The notes beneath the pieces were generated by a model. That model was not told where the DNA came from and did no database searches. It saw only the letters and a list, made by a program, of their open reading frames with translations. Below, one piece after another: positions 57,129 through 64,000 of a stretch of DNA of 64,000 nt (its first letter is position 1; every line of letters starts with the position of its first letter). This DNA is from Clitoria ternatea (Eukaryota; Streptophyta; Magnoliopsida; Fabales; Fabaceae). Position numbers and translations under genes: made by a program. The stretch is from positions 100,386,001-100,450,000 of the forward strand of contig CM075676.1 of the NCBI GenBank assembly GCA_037962975.1, read 5' to 3'.

Positions 57129-57438
57129 GCTCACACGTAGCACCAGTTACACGCGTAGCGTCAAGTGTGAAATTTTGACCTTACTTTGCAAAAAAGGGAT
57201 TTTTTTATGGTTTGTGAATGAAATTTTAGCATTAAAGATGCTATACGAAAGGGATTTTCAGGTTTTTTTAGAAACAAATGATTAAATTAAAGATGGATGA
57301 ATTATTAATTAATTATTTTGTTAAACAATTATTAGAATTTTTATTTAAATGCTTAAAATTAAAAATAAAAAGTAAAGATCTCATAGTTATGATTAAAAGT
57401 TTTCTAAGAATGTTACTAGTGCGTTTGATATAAAAATA

Positions 57439-58160
57439 CTAGGAATGTTAACATATGTTTGGTATGATTAAAGGTTTTCTAGGAATGTTACTAAGACCTT
57501 TGATATAAGAATTCGTTTTGATTTCTCAAGAAACTTAACTTAAGAATCCTACATTCTCATATTTGGTATGTGTTTTCAAAAAACATTCACAAAAAACTAG
57601 GATTTTAAGAAAAAAAAAATTAAGTTATATTTTACCAAGTTTATTAATAAAACATTTCTCAAAGAGATATTAGAATCTTAATTTTCCATGTAAGAGGAAA
57701 ATTTTGAGTGTCTATCTGATAACCAGTTGAAAAAACAGGGTTGTAAAAATTAAAAAAAAAATCTAATGGTTAATATTGATAAAACTTTGTTGAACCTGGT
57801 CAAACCTCAGTTTTGTTGACCCAACGACCAACTAAACAACTACTAATTATACTTAAATAACATTCCTAGAATTTAAAAACATTTCAGATACCAAATGTCT
57901 CCTTACGAATAATTAAAATTTTTCATTTATTTGGGAAACTACAATTCTCACCTCTTGAGAATATTTTAGTGGGAAACTTTATAAAAAAAAATTTTGAAAA
58001 TTTAATTTTCTTTGAATGTCTTTTTAAAAAGACATATTAAGCATGAGAATGTAGGATTCCTAAGTTAAATTCATGAAAAACCAAAAAGAATCTTCATTGT
58101 TTTAGTAACATTCCCAAAAAAACTTCTAATTTTAACCATACTAAACACATGTTTCCTAAG
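57439..58160. mobile_element. Nonautonomous DNA transposon with about 130-bp TIRs
   Basis: The left arm CTAGGAATGTTAACATATG, then GGTATGATTAAAGG, then GGAATGTTACTAA, then AATCCTACATTCTCAT is matched by the reverse complement of 58020-58160 (AAACATGTGTTTAGTATGG, then GGGAATGTTACTAAAAC, then AATCCTACATTCTCAT). The element is about 722 bp and has no coding frame. A tandem copy of its first 75 bp or so lies just to the left, now split by the LTR-like element (54578-54604 and 57386-57438). The right end touches an (AT)n tract. The superfamily was not determined because no clear target duplication was seen. Confidence 0.65.

Positions 58161-58163
<3 letters not shown>

Positions 58164-58215
<52 letters not shown>
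58164..58215. repeat. (AT)n microsatellite
   Basis: 26 uninterrupted AT units, adjoining the right end of the TIR element. Confidence 0.95.
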
Positions 58216-58220
<5 letters not shown>

Positions 58221-58675
58221 TTAGTGTTATTAAATTATTGTTTATTAAATGTGTCTTCATTGTATATATTTTAAGATAACTAATTCTTTATATAATAAAT
58301 AATATTAGTATAATTTCTTTTATAGTATTAATGCAAATCATTATTTTTAATATGTAAAAAATTAATTATTTTTATTTATATTTAACACTGAAAATAGTAA
58401 CAAATATGAGAAATAAGGATTACTAAAATGAATAATTCTTTCAACACTCTTGACATTAAACGGATTTATATATGTGTTATTCCTCTTTTCAAATGAGTTA
58501 GCATTTTACCAATGGTGCAAGGAGATTAAATTTTAAATTAAAAATTCTGAACCAAACATTATTCCAAATTGTAGGCTTAAAACAAAAAGAATAATTATTT
58601 CCAAGGCAAAAAGCAACACACAGCTAGATAACTCCTTAATGAGTGGGAAGCATTTTCATAGCAAATCTAAAATCC
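58216..58675. other. 3' flank of the BAG gene
   Basis: AT-rich sequence; the part next to 58675 should be the 3' UTR of the minus-strand BAG gene. No other feature seen. Confidence 0.5.
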
Positions 58676-60110
58676 TCAATCAAAAGTTTCCCATTTTGTT
58701 GTAACCACAACTGAGTCTGAATCCTTTGGTTGTTCCTTCTTAGTATTTCCCTGCCTCCCCTGCATGTCAACACCATAATGCACCTTGCTCTTCTGTGCCA
58801 TGTTTTTGCTATCTTCATTTTTCAGGGAAATAGAGTTAGGTTTTGGCATCTTCAATTTATCTAGAGTCTCAATGTGCTTCTGAACTCTCCTAACCTTCAC
58901 ATAAATTTTTCCAAAACGTAAATAACATAACTATCAATAAATTGAAATAAATTTCAGTTTTGAAATTTAAGAGTTAATTTACCTGTTCTCTTCTCTGCAA
59001 TTTCAGTTCACCCTCACCATAAAGTTCATCTAATGTAATCAATATTCTCATTAAATTTTCAGTCAAATTCTCTATATCCAACTCTGCCACAACCCCACCT
59101 GTAGAAGCAGCACCCTCCAAAGCTGCAACCTACCCAATTTCATTGATAACAAATTTAAAATCATGCAAATTCAGTGTGTTTGGTTATGCAGTGCTAAAAC
59201 TAATTTTAGATTGACTTGATTTTGTCAAATTGAATTTGCGTAAAATTAATTTCAAAGTAACATAATTTTCGCTTGGATAGTACATACCAGAAAAGTGATT
59301 TGGATGTGCTTTATAAAACTACTTTTGAGATAGATAATTACTAAAACTGCAAAAACTGGTTCAATGAACTGTGGCTATGCTCACCTAAATCACTTTTCAC
59401 AAAATCATCCAAACATCTTTTTTTAATTGTCTCAGACCATGATTTACCACATTATAAAAGTGACGTGCTATTATGAGTACTATTTGTATAGCTATGGATA
59501 CCTTATTGGCGAGTTTATCAACCTCTTGCTTTATTTCATTCAAGGATTTTGAAGTCTTCTCCTTCTTTGCAATTCTTAATGTCTCAAGCATCCTTCTTTC
59601 TCTACTCTCAATGTCCTCAATTAGCACCAATTTTGATCCATCTCGGACTCTCTCAACATCAAGATGTGACTTTGAGTCTCTTTCTTTTTTCTTGAATATC
59701 AACTTCTGATCCTGAGCATGCAACCCCGTAGGTTCTGCCAACAGTTTCTTCAATTCCCCTGCACCTCAAATGAACCATAATCCAAAAAGTCATCAACTTT
59801 ATGATCAAACTCCGAAACAATTTATAAAAAAAAACACGAGTGGAAAAAATTTAAGGCTACCAAAACTTGCATGGGAACTGATACGAATTTCGTGATAGGA
59901 TGAGCCATACTTCACTTTGACTTTGATGGTGGAAGCAAGTGTAGAATTTTGATTCTCATCACGTTTTTGCACCACCATTCCTCCTGGCCTTAATTCCCAT
60001 TCAGACACATTTGTGCTGCCACGACAACCAATGTCATTCTTTCTGCCCCTCAAAAACATATTTTTGTTCATTGACTCGGCTGTTGTTTCTTTCCGTCCTA
60101 CTTGACTCAT
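58676..60110 (-). CDS. BAG family molecular chaperone regulator (BAG1-4 type), four exons
   Basis: The predicted protein has 290 residues, with exons 60110-59861, 59758-59502, 59129-58983 and 58894-58676. All introns are GT-AG and all junctions keep frame. A short N-terminal part contains WELRPGGMVVQKR, a signature of plant BAG1-4. A ubiquitin-like domain follows (about residues 58-128: KVKVKYGSSYHEI, then GLHAQDQKLIFKKKERDSKS). Then comes the helical BAG domain (about 145-235: KSLNEIKQEVDKLANK, LRI-type helix ITLDELYGEGELKLQRREQ, VRRVQKHIETLDKLK). The C-terminus ends TTKWETFD, close to the KWEMFDS of Arabidopsis BAG proteins. BAG domains bind the ATPase domain of Hsp70 and act as nucleotide-exchange co-chaperones in the cytosol; the ubiquitin-like domain can link clients to the proteasome. 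Which of BAG1-4 is closest is not decided. The gene is intact as read. Confidence 0.92.
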
Positions 60111-63100
60111 TCCAAGTTTAATGGATGTAATGGAAGAATGTGGTCCTATGTTTTCTTGAGAACATAATAGGGTATCTAATTCCCCAAAAAAAACAAAAGG
60201 GTATCTATCTGAAGAGGTGCTTTACTTCCCTTGGATGCAAGGAAAGAAGAAAGAACCTTGACTTGCCAAAAAGCCTTTTCTTCATGATGATGATGAAGTG
60301 AAATGGAATGGAATGGAAGAATGAAAATGAAGGAAGTTCCAAGGGACTAAGATTAGTATAATTTAGAGGGGGGGTAACTGCGAAAGCAACAAACTCTGAA
60401 GTTAGTCGTGTTACCGAAAACTAGCAATCGGTGAAAGGGGAAAAAACAAGAGGGTGGAGAAGAGAAAAGGGAAACAACCGACTGATAAATACTAATAGAA
60501 AACAAAAATGCGAAAGAGAAAATGAATTGACACTGCATAAAGTGTCAGAATCAGAAGGTGAAGAGAAGAATACAAAGAATACGTAAATATAAGATAGAAA
60601 AGGTAAAATGAAATAAAACTTGGTAACGTGCAAGAAGAGACAAAGAGGGTAAATCCTTGGTGTGAGGGAGGTTTCATAATTCATTCACCCGAGATTGCAA
60701 CTAGTGTCTTTGACAAATTTATTGTGTTGAACTGTTTTCGAAATTAAAAGGTAGAAGGGAAGAGAGTCCCTAAACTGTGTTCTGTTGCTCTATATGAATG
60801 AAAAAGACATCAGGTAAGATAGATACACAGATGACAGAAGACTCAAGTCAGAAGTCAGGAAGAAGTATTATACAATTGTCATGGCAAGATAAAAAGAAAT
60901 AAAAATAAAAGAATAGATAAATATATGTTATTTGAATAGATAAAAAAATTAAAAAATATATTTTTATTTGGATGAATAAAAAATAATGAAAATAAATTAA
61001 TTAATTATATTAAAAAATAATTTCATATAGAATTTAATTTTTTACTATAAAAATTTAATAATATAAAAGATTTATTTTTGAATTTTTTAATAATTTTTAA
61101 TAATATTTATTTAACAAAAACTTCCTCTCATTTCTTTCAATTTAAAAGGAAATTAATTTTATGTGGATTGCATTTTCTTTTTTTTCCTTTTTTTCATAGA
61201 AAAACTCTCATTTTTCTCTTTCTGTTTCTTTCGGTCATTTAAGCAAGGGTTACAGTATATTTTTAAGATAGTATATGTGGAAAGAAATAAAAAGGTGATG
61301 AAGTAAAATACTATGTATAACATCACATATACATTATAATTTTTTTAGAATGTTTATAATAATATTATAACATCACATATACATGAAAAATTTGGTCCTA
61401 GCTAGTTGTTTTCTTTTTTCTACAAATCATTTCATTCATAATCAAAAACCCTTACAAGTAACTCCTTCAAAGAGCGATATATAATGCTAAATCTCAACAA
61501 AGCATGCTTGCTGTAAATCATACTTTCACCATTCCCATTTAACTTCTAAAGATAGAAAATAAAAGATAAAAGATAAGATTTTATCCTATTTAATTGTCCT
61601 TTTAGAAAACAGCCATTATTACTTTTATTCCAATAACGTTCATAAGAGAGAAAAAGAATCTTAAATACAGAGGTTTAATATAATATAGTAAACGAAAGGT
61701 AGATAAGAACTTTTTATATGTAATTAAGACAATATAATTTTTTTTTGGTTTGTATAATTTTTTTTCTAAACAATTAAATAGGAATAAAAGAGTACATGAA
61801 GATCACATAACAAAACATGCATAAACACATTAAAACAAAAAAAGGAACTAATTTCCATTGAGATCAATCTTCACATCAAACCAACCCTTGACGACCTTCT
61901 TTAGTAATTTTATTGTACCAGCTCTGCTGGCATGTTGTTATACAACCTCAAATAAGTAGATAACAAAAGAAATAAAAATAGTGGTGATGGTAGCAGTAGA
62001 AAAAGGAGAGAAAAGGGGTGGAAGAAAAAGAGAAAAGAATAGAGGGGGCTTCATCCAAATAAGCAGCAGAATGTGAAGCGCTATGATCCAATCCAACTAG
62101 CTAGCTTAGTGGTCCCGTGCGTGGTCCGTAAGGTTTGCTTCTCTAAACACAACACAAGATGGAGAACCCCCTATCCCAGTCTTGCCTAACAGATGTCTCT
62201 GACCATAATATAACTTACACCCCTCAAAATAAAATTATAGCAGAGATGAAATCTATGACAGGAAACGTCAAGTATTATATATAACACAAAATAAAAAGAA
62301 GCTTGCCTGCATAAAAATGAGAATACGTACGTCTATTTCACTGTAAAAGACCTTCCATTGCCATGTAATATGTTATATATTTTTATTCTTTTCATGTTGG
62401 TGACATTTTAAGAACAAAAATTCTGGAGATACTAGCTGATGCGCCAAAAACAGATAAATGCGATAATGGCATATTGGTTATTATATAACCTCATTTCGCC
62501 TTCAATAAACGTTATGAAAGCTCCTTGCTCTCCCTCTCTATTCCCTTTTTATTCCCTCTAATTGGCATGGTCTAAAAACACAATGTCATTCATCCGATCC
62601 AGTCTCCAGGTAAAAGAGATTTTCAGGAAATTCAAAATCTATAAAGCTGACAAATTCTCAGGTAAGCACTGTCCAAGACATTTTCTAGACAGGTGCATTC
62701 TATATTAGATCTATGCTACGCAGTGCATATCCAAAAACTTCACGGTGCCATCCCTTGCTTGCTGGCCAACAAGGTAAGCATCCTTTGTGTACAAGATCAC
62801 AAAATTAACTGGTGTGGTGTGCATTCAGAACTAAAATAGTACAGTTATGCTATCATACATCAGAGTTTCTGTCTACTTGTCTATAGCTAAGATTTGAAAA
62901 GTAGACCGGCTTGCAGTAATTGTAAGGAATGGAGAGCTAACAGCACTCAAATCACATAAATACGAGATGTTTCTAACATTTCTTCAATGACTGCTTTTAT
63001 CAAACCTGTCAACAAGATCTTTCTAATCACAGAAATACAATTCAATGCTAAAGCCAAAATTATAAAAATACTCAACCATTTTCAAGACCAAAGGAGCAAT

Positions 63101-63203
63101 TACAAAAGATTGCAAACCAGAAGCAGAAACTGGAAAGTCATTCTCCCTCCCTATCCTAATCTGATTTCAAAAATTCCAAAGAGAATAAACTGCATTGTCT
63201 ACC
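60111..63203. other. Intergenic DNA between BAG promoter and acyltransferase 3' end
   Basis: The first several hundred bases should hold the 5' UTR and promoter of the BAG gene (minus strand); on that strand they are CT-rich around 60250-60700. The right part, about 62500-63203, should be the 3' UTR of the acyltransferase gene. No further gene was recognised, and open frames here are short and low in complexity. Confidence 0.5.
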
Positions 63204-63748
63204 TCACTGTTCCTTCCGAGCTTTTGATCTGGCAGGCTTTCCCGGTTTGATCACTTTACCAAGAAGAATCATAACAATGGGAAGTACAGTTCCAACATAG
63301 TACACGCTTCCATATGAGGCAATAGTTTCATGCAGACTTAATACCTATTCAAACACAATGAAGAAAATGATAGAAAACTGTAAAAAAATCTTTGAATTTT
63401 ATATTTTCATGCGTAAGTGTGAGCCTACAAATTGTGTGTGTGTGTGTCTTAATATGTTTGTGAATGTGGAGAGAGCAAGAAGACGAACCATGAAACCAAC
63501 ACATGAGTAATTTAGTACCAAAAGTGTATAAGCAAAATTCATAAACACCAGGACATTCTTAAACAGAGCCATTGTTGGAGGTATGGCTTGTTGCCATCTG
63601 TAAATGACTGTTTCAAAACAAACAGAGCAACATGAGTTAACTAACTGAATAAAGAACACAAAATGAGTGTCATTCAATATATACCTCTGGAACCAGCAAT
63701 CATTAATGCTGACTGAACAAAGAATATGATATATCCAGGATATAAGCC
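63204..63748 (-). CDS. MBOAT lysophospholipid acyltransferase, C-terminal exons (partial)
   Basis: Three minus-strand exons are visible: 63748-63685 (GLYPGYIIFFVQSALMIAGSR), 63607-63489 (VIYRWQQAIPPTMALFKNVL, then VLNYSCVGFM) and 63344-63204 (VLSLHETIASYGSVYYVGTV, then KVIKPGKPARSKARKEQ and stop). Introns are GT-AG and phases agree. The sequence matches the C-terminus of plant LPLAT1/LPCAT-type proteins, which are ER membrane enzymes that re-acylate lysophosphatidylcholine and other lysophospholipids with acyl-CoA. The WH of the MBOAT active-site motif WHGLYPGY belongs to the preceding exon, which lies beyond the window; 63749-64000 looks like intron. The visible part holds three hydrophobic segments and a basic tail. 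Nothing is damaged in it. Confidence 0.9.
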
Positions 63749-64000
63749 CTACAATGATATAGTTAAAATGTTAAAAATTTGGTATGTCATAAATCCTTAC
63801 AGGTATGTGGAAAGAAATATACGAGCACAGCAAAGTTGTTCATCCAAAAGCTTTTACTTAAACATGCTAAATTGGACCCTTTTTTCCTCAATAACATATC
63901 GTAGAAGGTTCAAATCAGATACAATTTGAAGGGTTTGTAAGTTTATTGATTGTGGTTAAATAGAAGGCCTTTTTAAGTTTCCAAAGTTTGAGCATACAGA

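Larger units (their letters stand above)
54605..57385 (+). mobile_element. 2.8-kb LTR-like insertion starting TGTAACATCCCG
   Basis: It starts TGTAACATCCCGTGTG right after GGTAT (54600-54604). It ends before GTTAT (57386-57390), a likely target duplication with one difference. Both flanks belong to the same TIR sequence: ACTAGGAATGTTAACATATG on the left continues as GATTAAAAGTTTTCTAAGAA on the right. Near both ends the phrase ACGCGTAGCGTCA followed by TGAAATTTTGA occurs (54747 and 57151). It has no pol, and several GC-richer stretches at 55730-55910. A solo LTR of a gypsy element is the simplest explanation. The right terminus ends CATA rather than CA. Confidence 0.6.

Noticed and set aside
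60421..60684. 87-codon minus-strand frame upstream of the BAG gene
   Set aside because: It is a CT-rich leader or promoter region. The Ser/Phe/Leu-rich translation fits pyrimidine-rich DNA, and no upstream exon of BAG is expected.
62987..63250. 87-codon plus-strand frame
   Set aside because: It overlaps the last coding exon and 3' UTR of the minus-strand acyltransferase gene and has no family features.

Overview
This is nuclear DNA of a eudicot plant, and a legume is the most likely source. The evidence is AT-rich sequence, GT-AG introns, plant-type MATE, BAG and MBOAT genes, and Ty3/gypsy elements of the Tat and Ogre type, which are especially common in legumes. The legume call is inference.

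Positions 2873-36489 are one stack of nested LTR retrotransposons. The host, element A, is a Tat-type gypsy element: 803-bp LTRs, TSD TATAT, about 11.7 kb once the insertions are removed. It sits in an (AT)n tract next to an older LTR fragment. Its left LTR was split by a reverse-oriented 3.57-kb solo LTR (C, TSD CCCTG). Its 3' region was split by an 18.3-kb Ogre-like element of the same family as C (B, TSD CAGCT). A has one gag-pro-RT-RNaseH-integrase frame broken by seven stops. It also has an antisense extra gene with its own TATA box and an intron, cut in two by B. B has 3.4-kb LTRs carrying a 30-bp minisatellite, an extra ORF1 upstream of gag, a gag-protease ORF ending in a G-patch, a 170-bp intron that brings protease and RT into one frame, and 80-bp tandem repeats in its 3' UTR.

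Positions 36490-58215 are mostly older repeat debris around one intact single-exon gene, a MATE transporter of the DTX48-51 group (43964-45538, +). The debris includes three elements that begin TGTAACATCC, a long-TIR element, a foldback element, a copia gag remnant, a hAT transposase remnant, and an L1 LINE split by one of the LTR-like elements.

Positions 58216-64000 look like ordinary gene space on the minus strand. They hold a four-exon BAG co-chaperone gene (58676-60110) and the last three exons of an MBOAT lysophospholipid acyltransferase gene (63204-63748) that runs off the right edge. The three host genes have unrelated jobs (membrane transport, Hsp70 co-chaperone, phospholipid remodelling) and do not form a pathway. 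No tRNA, rRNA or CRISPR was seen. Retroelement boundaries rest on matching termini and target duplications read by eye; no database search was possible.
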